NCBI GenBank assembly: GCA_964204605.1
Contig: OZ123195.1
Span: forward strand, 1,054,001-1,118,000
DNA from: UBA961 sp014191195
Lineage (GTDB): Bacteria > Bacteroidota > Ignavibacteria > Kapaibacteriales > UBA961
DNA: 64,000 nt
Direction of reading: 5' to 3'
Shown: piece by piece, positions 27,080-35,073 of the stretch
How the letters are laid out: each line of letters opens with the position of its first letter
How positions within the stretch are numbered: the first letter of the stretch is position 1
Notes under the pieces: model-generated
Told to the model about the DNA's origin: nothing
The model's input: the letters and a program-made list of their open reading frames with translations, nothing else
Database searches by the model: none
Program-made: the position numbers and the translations under genes

Positions 27080-28924
27080 ATGAGTACAGAGTCAGTTAGA
27101 TTAGACATAAGAAATATTGCCATCATTGCGCATGTGGATCATGGTAAGACAACATTGGTTGATCACTTATTAAGACAAAGCGGTACTTTCCGTGAGAACC
27201 AAGTGGTTGTCGAACGCATCATGGATTCTAATGATTTAGAGCGTGAAAAAGGCATTACAATAATGGCTAAGAATGCAGCCGTTCGTTGGGGTGATATCAA
27301 AATCAATATAGTAGATACTCCTGGCCACTCCGACTTTGGTGGGGAGGTAGAACGAATTCTTAGTATGGTTGATGGTGTTTTGCTTTTGGTAGATGCTGCC
27401 GAGGGGCCTTTACCACAAACAAGATTTGTACTTAAAAAAGCTCTTGAATTAAATTTAACACCTATAGTTGTTATAAATAAAATCGACAGATCAGATGCCC
27501 GTGCTCCGGAAGTATTAGATGAGATTTTAGAACTTTTTATAGCTTTAGGTGCAGATTATCATCAATTAGATTTCCCTGTTATTTATGCTATTGCGAAGCA
27601 GGGTAAGTCTACATTATCGTTAAATACTCCTGGTGAAACATTAGCACCATTATTAGAAACGATTATTTCAACAATTCCACCTCCTAAATTTGAACCCGCA
27701 AAACCATTTCAAATGATAATTACAGCTTTGGGCTGGAGTGATTATATTGGTCGTATTGCTATTGGAAGGATTCAGACTGGGTCTGTAGCAATGGGTGATT
27801 CGGTTGTCTTGATTAGTCCAGATAAGTCTATCGAGCAACAAAGAATCACTAAAATGTATGCATATGAAGGAGTTCAAAGAACTGAAATTCAAGAAGCGTC
27901 TGCTGGTGAAATTATTGCTCTTTCAGGATTCGATAATGTGCATATTGGTGATACTATTTCAGATCCTTCTTGTACAGAACCATTGGCATATGTTAATATA
28001 GAAGAACCAACTATTGCAATGGAATTTAGCGTTAACAATTCCCCTTTTGCTGGACGTGAAGGTAAGCATGTTACTACACCTAAGATTAGAGAGCGCCTTT
28101 TTAGAGAATTAAGAACAAATGTTGCATTAAGAGTAGCAGAAACAGATTCTCCCGATACATTCAAGGTTTCTGGAAGAGGTGAACTTCAATTGGCTATTTT
28201 AATTGAGACAATGCGTCGAGAAGGTTATGAATTTGCTGTTTCTAAACCAGAAGTTCTTTTTAAGCGCAATGAGGATAATAAATTACTAGAACCAATCGAG
28301 CATGTAATCGTTGATGTTCCAGATGCTCATATTGGTACAGTAATAGAAATATTAGGTAGACGTAAAGGTGAAATGGTAAATATGATGCCTACCGGCGATG
28401 TTATTCGAGCAGAGTTTTATGTTCCAGCTAGAGGTTTAATTGGTTTTAGAACAGAATTTTTAACGTCTACAAGAGGATTCGGAATTATTCATCATACATT
28501 TCATGATTATCAACCCTACAAAGGTAATATCACAGGTCGAACTAAGGGTGCTCTCGTTTCTATGGAAACTGGATCATCTACAGCTTATGCTTTAGAAATG
28601 GTTCAAGAACGTGGTGTTATGTTTGTTAGTCCTGGTATTGAGATTTATGAAGGAATGGTAGTTGGCGAAAATAGTAGAGAAGATGATATGAGCGTAAATC
28701 CATGTAGAGCAAAGCATTTAACAAATATGCGAGCAAGTGGTTCTGATGGTATAGTACGTTTAGATTCTCCGAGACAAATGAGCCTAGAACAATTTATCGA
28801 GTTTATAGAAGATGATGAATTATTAGAAGTTACACCGGTGACTTTAAGGATTCGTAAGAAAATTCTTGATTCAACAGCAAGACAAAGAGCAGCAAAACGC
28901 TCTAAAAATCAAGCTGATGCATAA
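27080..28924 (+). CDS. typA: Ribosome-associated translational GTPase TypA/BipA
   Basis: TypA binds the 70S ribosome and helps 50S assembly and growth under stress. G motifs: AHVDHGKTT at 17-25, DREKGITIMAKN-type switch I, DTPGHSDFGGEVER, and NKIDR. The C-terminal TypA-specific region is present, with PARGLIGFRTEFLTSTRG and a final AKRSKNQADA. The frame is open upstream to a TTG at 27047, but ATG 27080 (MSTESVRLDI) gives the usual N-terminus and 614-aa length. A terminator follows 28 bp after the stop, so this is a single-gene transcript. Confidence 0.97.
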   Translation: MSTESVRLDIRNIAIIAHVDHGKTTLVDHLLRQSGTFRENQVVVERIMDSNDLEREKGITIMAKNAAVRWGDIKINIVDTPGHSDFGGEVERILSMVDGVLLLVDAAEGPLPQTRFVLKKALELNLTPIVVINKIDRSDARAPEVLDEILELFIALGADYHQLDFPVIYAIAKQGKSTLSLNTPGETLAPLLETIISTIPPPKFEPAKPFQMIITALGWSDYIGRIAIGRIQTGSVAMGDSVVLISPDKSIEQQRITKMYAYEGVQRTEIQEASAGEIIALSGFDNVHIGDTISDPSCTEPLAYVNIEEPTIAMEFSVNNSPFAGREGKHVTTPKIRERLFRELRTNVALRVAETDSPDTFKVSGRGELQLAILIETMRREGYEFAVSKPEVLFKRNEDNKLLEPIEHVIVDVPDAHIGTVIEILGRRKGEMVNMMPTGDVIRAEFYVPARGLIGFRTEFLTSTRGFGIIHHTFHDYQPYKGNITGRTKGALVSMETGSSTAYALEMVQERGVMFVSPGIEIYEGMVVGENSREDDMSVNPCRAKHLTNMRASGSDGIVRLDSPRQMSLEQFIEFIEDDELLEVTPVTLRIRKKILDSTARQRAAKRSKNQADA

Positions 28925-28952
28925 TTATCTCATCAACTCACACATAAAAGTG

Positions 28953-28987
28953 AAAAAGCCCGAATCAATTTTTTTTCGGGCTTTTTT
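28953..28987 (+). terminator. Rho-independent terminator after typA
   Basis: AAAAAGCCCGAA pairs with TTCGGGCTTTTT around a T-rich 10-nt loop and ends in a T tract. Confidence 0.85.
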
Positions 28988-29113
28988 GTTGTATTGTCTA
29001 AGTTATAAAAATGCTATTTTGCACATAATAAAATACATACATAAACAATGATATCAGATAATTGATACATACTCGAAGGGGATTCATAATAACAATTCTA
29101 AGGATTTTTTTAT

Positions 29114-30157
29114 ATGGCTGATTTAAAACCAGAAAAAGAAAAAGAGCATGCTAGCAATGCATTAAAAATTGACAATGCAAAATTAAAGCTTGCTGATAAT
29201 GCAATGGAACAGATTGAAAAGCAATTTGGCAAAGGTTCTATTATACGTTTAGCAGATGCTAAACCACTTCCTATCGACGCTATTTCGACAGGATCTATTT
29301 CTTTTGATGCATGCCTTGGTATTGGCGGTGTACCCAAAGGGAGAATCGTTGAGATATACGGTCCCGAATCTTCTGGAAAAACTACAATCTGTTTGCATAT
29401 ATTAGCAAATGCACAAAAAAATGGTGGAATAGCTGCATTTATTGATGCTGAGCATGCATTAGATACTAAATATGCTCAAAAACTTGGGGTTGATTTAGGA
29501 CAATTGCTTATCTCTCAACCTGAATTTGGAGAACAAGCATTAGAAATTGTTGAAACCTTAGTTAGAAGTAATGCAATTGATGCTATAGTTATTGATTCTG
29601 TTGCTGCATTAACACCAAGAGTAGAAATAGAAGGCGATATGGGTGAAGCACAAATGGGTTCACAAGCCCGTTTGATGTCACAAGCAATGAGAAAACTTAA
29701 TGCTGCTATAGGTAGATCAAATACATGTGTGATTTTCACAAATCAACTGAGAAGCAAAATTGGAGTTATTTATGGTAATCCTGAAACTACAACTGGTGGA
29801 AATGCCTTAAAATATTATGCTTCTGTTAGAATTGATGTCAGAAGAAAAGATGTAATTAAAGATGGACAAGAAATCATCGGAAATAGAGTAAGGGCAAAAG
29901 TTGTTAAAAATAAAGTTGCTCCGCCATTCCGTGAAACTGAATTTGATATTTTATATAATGAAGGGATTTCCAAGGCTGGCGATATGCTAGACGTTGCAAT
30001 TGAACATGGTATTATCGCTAAAAGTGGTTCTTGGTTAACTTATAAAGAAGAGAGAGTTCAAGGAAGAGATGGTTTCCGAAAGCTTATGGAAACTAATTCA
30101 AAAATGTTTAATGAAATTGAACTTGAAGTGAGAAAAGCTCTTCATTTAGACAAATAA
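29114..30157 (+). CDS. recA: Recombinase RecA
   Basis: RecA forms nucleoprotein filaments for homologous recombination and triggers LexA self-cleavage. The Walker A GPESSGKTT is at 83-91, AFIDAEHALD follows, and Walker B is AIVIDSVAAL. The L1/L2 loops are GDMGEAQMGSQARLMSQA and GGNALKYYASVRIDVR. The length is 347 aa, with a short basic tail. It has an individual transcript closed by the hairpin at 30175. A near-consensus promoter (TTG at 28994, TATTTTG at 29015) is possible but off in spacing. No SOS box was recognised upstream. Confidence 0.98.
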   Translation: MADLKPEKEKEHASNALKIDNAKLKLADNAMEQIEKQFGKGSIIRLADAKPLPIDAISTGSISFDACLGIGGVPKGRIVEIYGPESSGKTTICLHILANAQKNGGIAAFIDAEHALDTKYAQKLGVDLGQLLISQPEFGEQALEIVETLVRSNAIDAIVIDSVAALTPRVEIEGDMGEAQMGSQARLMSQAMRKLNAAIGRSNTCVIFTNQLRSKIGVIYGNPETTTGGNALKYYASVRIDVRRKDVIKDGQEIIGNRVRAKVVKNKVAPPFRETEFDILYNEGISKAGDMLDVAIEHGIIAKSGSWLTYKEERVQGRDGFRKLMETNSKMFNEIELEVRKALHLDK

Positions 30158-30174
30158 TCCAATACAATGATTGT

Positions 30175-30206
30175 AAAGCCTGCTATCCACATAGCAGGCT
30201 TTTTTT
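30175..30206 (+). terminator. Rho-independent terminator after recA
   Basis: AAAGCCTGCTAT and ATAGCAGGCTTT make a perfect 12-bp stem with a CCAC tetraloop and a following T tract. The tract reaches the stop codon of the convergent mtgA gene. Confidence 0.9.
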
Positions 30207-30906
30207 ATGGCAAAGCAATTCCACCCATTCTTGCTTGAATTCCATTGCTTCTTTGTTTAATATATCCTGTGGGAGCTGCTGGAGACCATTTTCTAGGATT
30301 TGGTAATACTGCAGCCAAAAGAGCTGCTTCACGTTTTGTGATAGTTTTGGCACTTTTCTTAAAATATTGCTGGCTAGCTGCCTCAACTCCATATATTCCA
30401 TTCCCCCACTCTATAGAATTAACATAAATTTCTAATATTCTCTTTTTTCCCCATATTGCTTCTATGAGAATAGTAAAATATGCTTCTAACCCTTTGCGAA
30501 TATAATTCCTTCCCTGCCATAAAAATACATTCTTAGACGTCTGCATAGAAATTGTACTAGCTCCAATTATTTTTTTTCCTTTTCTCATCGTATTGATTCG
30601 CCTTGCACGCTTAATAGCATTCCAATCAAAACCATCATGCCTTAAAAATTTCCCGTCTTCAGCACTAATTACTGCTCTTAATAGATTAGGAGAAATTTCT
30701 TCATAATCTATCCAATCTTTATCTATTCCAACAAATTTTCCTTGAACAATCCCTTCAATTGGGCGAAGTAACATCAATGGAGTAATAGGAGGATTTATCA
30801 CTGTATACACCGCAACCAAAAACACTGATCCTAATATAAATAGAACAATTATCTTAAATATTAATTTAAAGAATCCGATAAACGTAAATTTTTTAGGTTT
30901 TTGCAT
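30205..30906 (-). CDS. mtgA: Monofunctional biosynthetic peptidoglycan transglycosylase
   Basis: A GT51 enzyme that polymerises lipid II into glycan strands without a transpeptidase domain. One membrane span covers residues ~10-36. The catalytic Glu83 lies in VISAEDGKFLRHDGFDW, followed by GASTISMQTSKNVFLW, EIYVNSIEWGNGIYGVE and AALLAAVLPNPRKWSP. I start at ATG 30906 (MQKPKK), which gives 233 aa, the usual MtgA size. The longer frame to 31023 would run into the divergent regulator gene. It complements PBP1A in the same window. Confidence 0.94.
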   Translation of the reverse strand: MQKPKKFTFIGFFKLIFKIIVLFILGSVFLVAVYTVINPPITPLMLLRPIEGIVQGKFVGIDKDWIDYEEISPNLLRAVISAEDGKFLRHDGFDWNAIKRARRINTMRKGKKIIGASTISMQTSKNVFLWQGRNYIRKGLEAYFTILIEAIWGKKRILEIYVNSIEWGNGIYGVEAASQQYFKKSAKTITKREAALLAAVLPNPRKWSPAAPTGYIKQRSNGIQARMGGIALP

Positions 30907-30965
30907 TAAATATCTAAATTTCTTAATTTGAAGCAAATATTTACTTAGTGTTTCAAGAATATACG

Positions 30966-31421
30966 ATGTCTGAATTAAAAGAAGTTGACAAGCACATCTG
31001 TTCGATATTGCAGGATTCTGCAAGAATACAATTGAGTCACATTGCAGAACAAGTTGGAATGTCTATTCCTGCAATAAGCGAGCATGTAAGAAAGCTTGAG
31101 GAATTGGGAATAATTCAAGGTTATCAAGCTCGTTTATCACCAATGTCTTTTGGTTTTGATATAACAGCGCATGTATTTGTTGATATTGAATCTAGCATAT
31201 ATTATGAAACATTTATAGAGGTATGTAAATCTTTATCAGAGATCTTAGAATGCCATGCTATAACTGGAAATGCATCACATTTATTAAAAATCAGAACCAA
31301 GAACACACATTCTTTAGAGAAGCTACTTTCTAGTTTACAACAGATACCTGGTGTAAAAAGGACTGTAACAAATTTAGTGCTTTCGACGCATATTGAATCA
31401 TTTACTCTTCCTATTATTTAA
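30966..31421 (+). CDS. Lrp/AsnC family transcriptional regulator
   Basis: 151 aa in two parts. The N-terminal winged helix-turn-helix has VDKHICSILQDSARIQLSHIAEQVG and ISEHVRKLEELGII. The C-terminal RAM (AsnC ligand-binding) domain is near 70-145, with ILECHAITGNASHLLKIR. Lrp-type proteins respond to amino acids and often control amino acid metabolism. It precedes the glutamine synthetase gene by 37 bp, so control of nitrogen assimilation or autoregulation of the pair is a reasonable inference. ATG 30966 is chosen; the earlier GTG at 30948 adds six residues outside the family. Confidence 0.9.
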   Translation: MSELKEVDKHICSILQDSARIQLSHIAEQVGMSIPAISEHVRKLEELGIIQGYQARLSPMSFGFDITAHVFVDIESSIYYETFIEVCKSLSEILECHAITGNASHLLKIRTKNTHSLEKLLSSLQQIPGVKRTVTNLVLSTHIESFTLPII

Positions 31422-31458
31422 TCTTATGTAACAAATCATTTTTTAATACAGGTATATC

Positions 31459-33636
31459 ATGCAATTATCAGCTAATTATGATGTTTTGGCAGCAATTAAA
31501 AATTGGAGACTAGGTACACAATCTCAAACAATTTCTCCAAATGCTGCACATATTTTTGCAGAAGATGTATTAACGATGGAAATCTTCCGCAGTCGATTAT
31601 CCAAACCAGTATTTAAATCGTTGATGGCAACAGTAGAGCGTTCTGAACCATTAGATTCATCTATATCTGATATAGTAGCATTAGCAATGAAAGAATGGGC
31701 TGCAGAAAAAGGTGCCACACATTATACACATTGGTTTCAGCCATTAACTGGCAGCACTGCAGAAAAACATGAAAGTTTTGTAACGCCAAATTCAGGTGGT
31801 GGAGCAATATCTGAATTTTCTGGAAAAGAGCTTATACAAGGTGAGCCAGACGCTTCATCATTTCCAAGCGGAGGATTAAGAGCAACATTTGAAGCCAGAG
31901 GATATACTGCATGGGACCCAACATCTCCTGCATTTATAATGAGGCATAGTAATGGTGCTACTTTGTGTATACCTACAGCATTTGCATCCTGGACAGGCGA
32001 GGCTTTGGACGAAAAAACTCCACTATTAAGGTCTATAGAAGCATTAAATAAAGCTGCTAAAAAGGCCCTACTATTATTTGATACACCAGTAGCAAAAGTA
32101 TATCCTACAGTTGGTTTAGAACAAGAATATTTTTTGGTAGATGAAGAATTTTTTTATCGTCGTCCAGATTTAATGTTATGTGGAAGAACTTTATTTGGAG
32201 CGCAGCCACCAAGAGGACAAGAATTAGAAGATCATTATTTTGGGTCTATACCAGATAGAGTTTTGAGTTTTATGGCAGATGCAGAATATCAGCTTTATAA
32301 ACTTGGTGTACCAGTTAAGACAAGACATAATGAAGTTGCACCAGGACAATACGAAATAGCTCCACTCTTTGAACATGGAAATATTGCTGCTGATCATCAG
32401 CAACTATTGATGCAAATCTTTAAAAACACTGCGCGTAAATTTGGTTTAGTGTGTATGATGCATGAAAAACCATTTGCTGGCGTAAATGGAAGCGGTAAGC
32501 ATACTAATTGGTCTATGAGTACAAATACAGGGATCAATTTATTAGAACCAGGAGAAACACCTCAAGAAAATATGATGTTCTTATTTTTCTGTGCTGCAAT
32601 GTTAAAAGCCGTAGACGATCATCAAGACTTATTAAGAATATCTGTTTCTTCGGCAGCGAATGATCATAGACTAGGTGCCAATGAGGCTCCACCAGCTATT
32701 ATATCAATTTTTCTTGGCGATCAACTAAGTTCCATTTTAGATCAAATCGAATCTGGTAAATTAGAAGATACTCCAGAAGCTGGATTATTAGGATTGGGAA
32801 CTCAAATTTTACCAAATTTAGCAAGACATGCTGGTGACAGAAATCGTACTTCACCTTTTGCATTTACAGGAAATAAATTTGAATTCAGAGCTGTTGGTTC
32901 TAGCCAATCGTCTTCTTTTGCAATCACTGTATTAAATACAATTGCTACAGATGCAATTTCCACTTTAACTTCTGATATTGAATCATTAATGAATAATGGA
33001 GAATCATTTTCTCATGCTTTGGCAACAGTTCTTAAGCAAACAATTAAGAATCACAAGCGTATCATATTTAATGGAGATGGATATTCAGATGATTGGAAGC
33101 AAGAAGCCTCACAAAGAGGTTTATTGAATCTTCCGGATACAATTTCAGCATTACCTTTGCTTTCATCTGAAAAAAACTGCGTACTATTTAAAAAATATGC
33201 AGTGCTTAGTAATAGAGAGATCGCAGCTAGAGAAGAAGTTATGTTTGATCATTATTTCAAAACGATAAATATTGAAGGTGAAACAACAGAATGGATTGCA
33301 CAAACAATGATTTTACCTGCTGCATTAATGATTGTAAAAGAGCAGTCAACAATTGCAAAGAATGTGAAAGAATTAGGTCTTGAATTTTCAAGTGTGCTAT
33401 CCGGAATACATGAAAGTATTGCATTAACCAATAATTTATCTGAAAAACTGGCTGTATTGAATAAAGCAAATAAAGAATTAGGAGGAGAAACAATTCATGA
33501 AAAAGCACATCATATGCATGATACTGTTATACCTGCTATGAATCAAGTGAGACAAGCTGCTGATGCTTTAGAAAGAATTATGCCTGATGCTTTAAGAACT
33601 ATGCCCAATTATAGAGAAATGCTATTTGTAAAATAA
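31459..33636 (+). CDS. glnN: Glutamine synthetase, type III
   Basis: GSIII makes glutamine from glutamate, ammonia and ATP as a large dodecamer, and is typical of Bacteroidota and cyanobacteria. The 725-aa length rules out GSI and GSII. Motifs: HYTHWFQPLTGSTAEKHE, FPSGGLRATFEARGYTAWD, GLEQEYFLVD (metal-binding Glu), RHNEVAPGQYEIAP and FAGVNGSGKHTNWS. The C-terminal segment DTVIPAMNQVRQAADALE is the GSIII-specific tail. It is preceded by an Lrp-type regulator on the same strand; no GlnB or adenylyltransferase gene is nearby. Confidence 0.96.
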   Translation: MQLSANYDVLAAIKNWRLGTQSQTISPNAAHIFAEDVLTMEIFRSRLSKPVFKSLMATVERSEPLDSSISDIVALAMKEWAAEKGATHYTHWFQPLTGSTAEKHESFVTPNSGGGAISEFSGKELIQGEPDASSFPSGGLRATFEARGYTAWDPTSPAFIMRHSNGATLCIPTAFASWTGEALDEKTPLLRSIEALNKAAKKALLLFDTPVAKVYPTVGLEQEYFLVDEEFFYRRPDLMLCGRTLFGAQPPRGQELEDHYFGSIPDRVLSFMADAEYQLYKLGVPVKTRHNEVAPGQYEIAPLFEHGNIAADHQQLLMQIFKNTARKFGLVCMMHEKPFAGVNGSGKHTNWSMSTNTGINLLEPGETPQENMMFLFFCAAMLKAVDDHQDLLRISVSSAANDHRLGANEAPPAIISIFLGDQLSSILDQIESGKLEDTPEAGLLGLGTQILPNLARHAGDRNRTSPFAFTGNKFEFRAVGSSQSSSFAITVLNTIATDAISTLTSDIESLMNNGESFSHALATVLKQTIKNHKRIIFNGDGYSDDWKQEASQRGLLNLPDTISALPLLSSEKNCVLFKKYAVLSNREIAAREEVMFDHYFKTINIEGETTEWIAQTMILPAALMIVKEQSTIAKNVKELGLEFSSVLSGIHESIALTNNLSEKLAVLNKANKELGGETIHEKAHHMHDTVIPAMNQVRQAADALERIMPDALRTMPNYREMLFVK

Positions 33637-33723
33637 CAGCATATAGATTCCAATTATGACTCTATATATTTCTCTGAACAAGAAGTGATAATTTGTTAGA
33701 GTAGAAGACAATACTTGTTTTTG

Positions 33724-33731
33724 TATCTTTG
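33724..33731 (+). promoter_or_regulatory. Putative -7 box upstream of the DegT aminotransferase
   Basis: TATCTTTG fits TAnnTTTG, 66 bp before ATG 33798. No matching TTG was found 19-20 bp upstream. It covers the alternative TTG start at 33729, which supports the later ATG. Confidence 0.35.
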
Positions 33732-33797
33732 TTGTTCTTTTTTGTTCATTGCACACATTACTACTTTTTTGAAACATATTATCATAGATTACCTAAT

Positions 33798-35015
33798 ATG
33801 AATGTTCCTTTATTAGATCTCAAATTACAGTATGCTACTATTCAACATGAAATTGAGCCAGTTCTTTTGCAGTTAATGAGTTCACAATCATTGATTTTAG
33901 GCAAGGAAGTTGAAAAACTAGAAAAGATTTCTGCTGATTATTGTACTACTGAATATGCAATTGGAGTTTCAAGTGGTACTGATGCATTATTGATGGCATT
34001 AATGGCTTTGCATATTGGTCCTGGTGATGAAGTAATTGTTCCTACATATTCATTTTTTGCAACAGCAGGTGTAGTTTCAAGATTGAATGCAATACCGGTA
34101 TTTACTGATGTAGATCCAATAACGCTAAATATTACTGCAAAAGAGATTGAACAAGCAATTACTAAACATACAAAAGCAATTATTGTTGTTCATTTATATG
34201 GTCAAAGTGCCGACATGGATAGCATAATGTCTATTGCGAATGCCCATAATATTCCAGTCATCGAAGATTGCGCGCAGGCAATTGGAACGCAAACCAAGGA
34301 TGGTCGAAAAGTTGGTTCAATTGGAATAATGGGGTGTTTTTCTTTTTATCCAACTAAAAATTTAGGTGCATTTGGTGATGCTGGTTTAATTACTACCCAA
34401 AGTAAAGAAGTATATGAGCATCTAGTTCAAATGAGAAATCATGGTCAAATCGAGCGATATAAGCATGGATTTGTAGGTGGTAATTTTAGAATTGATGCAA
34501 TGCAAGCAGCTGTATTATCAATAAAGTTTCCTTATTTAGAATCTTGGCATACTGCACGAAGAAGAAATGCAGAACTCTATACTACATTATTTTGTGAAGT
34601 GGGATTAAGCCAACAAAGCGGTTTAACAATATTTGATGAGTACAATAAAGTATTATTGCCTGGAATCCCTAATAAATCAGAAGATGTGCATAATCATCAT
34701 ATTTTTAATCAATTTGTAATTCGTGTACAATATCGGAATGCATTAAGAGCATTTTTGAATGAGCAAGGAATTGGATCTGAAATATATTATCCAATACCTT
34801 TCCATAAACAACCATGTTTTGTACATTTACCATCAAGCAGTAATAGTTTCCCTGTTTCAGATTGTGCATCTACCGATGTACTTGCCTTACCAATTTTTCC
34901 AGAACTTAAAGAAAACCAAATACAACATGTTGTGAATGTTATTGTAGAATTTTACCAAACAAAAGTTTTTACATTAGAAAAAGAATGTAAAGACTGTAAT
35001 TGTGGTTGTTTATAA
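33798..35015 (+). CDS. DegT/DnrJ/EryC1/StrS family aminotransferase with Cys-rich tail
   Basis: A PLP enzyme that aminates nucleotide-linked keto-sugars, as in amino-sugar or O-antigen synthesis. It opens with the family start VPLLDLKLQY. The cofactor pocket includes SSGTDALLMAL, EDCAQAIG, and SFYPTKNLGAFGDAG with Lys187 as Schiff base. NHHIFNQFVIRV and IYYPIPFHKQPCF follow. The final residues read KECKDCNCGC: five cysteines in nine positions, if the one in KEC is counted, not a family feature and reminiscent of a metal-binding tail. The start at 33798 is chosen because the frame upstream covers a -7 promoter box. Length 405 aa. Confidence 0.92.
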   Translation: MNVPLLDLKLQYATIQHEIEPVLLQLMSSQSLILGKEVEKLEKISADYCTTEYAIGVSSGTDALLMALMALHIGPGDEVIVPTYSFFATAGVVSRLNAIPVFTDVDPITLNITAKEIEQAITKHTKAIIVVHLYGQSADMDSIMSIANAHNIPVIEDCAQAIGTQTKDGRKVGSIGIMGCFSFYPTKNLGAFGDAGLITTQSKEVYEHLVQMRNHGQIERYKHGFVGGNFRIDAMQAAVLSIKFPYLESWHTARRRNAELYTTLFCEVGLSQQSGLTIFDEYNKVLLPGIPNKSEDVHNHHIFNQFVIRVQYRNALRAFLNEQGIGSEIYYPIPFHKQPCFVHLPSSSNSFPVSDCASTDVLALPIFPELKENQIQHVVNVIVEFYQTKVFTLEKECKDCNCGCL

Positions 35016-35029
35016 TAAATGTAATTTTG
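35000..35029 (+). promoter_or_regulatory. Bacteroidota-type promoter for the GH2-like gene
   Basis: TTG at 35000-35002, 19 bp, then TAATTTTG at 35022-35029. The -33 box lies inside the last codons of the upstream aminotransferase, and the ATG at 35074 is 44 bp downstream, so the GH2-like gene may be transcribed independently. Confidence 0.55.
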
Positions 35030-35073
35030 ATTTTCTATACACATCATTGTAGCAATTATTTACGCGTAGAATA

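Noticed and set aside
28994..29021. Possible recA promoter (TTG then TATTTTG)
   Set aside because: The spacer is 18 bp and the -7 box lacks one base, so it does not match the pattern seen at the other four sites.
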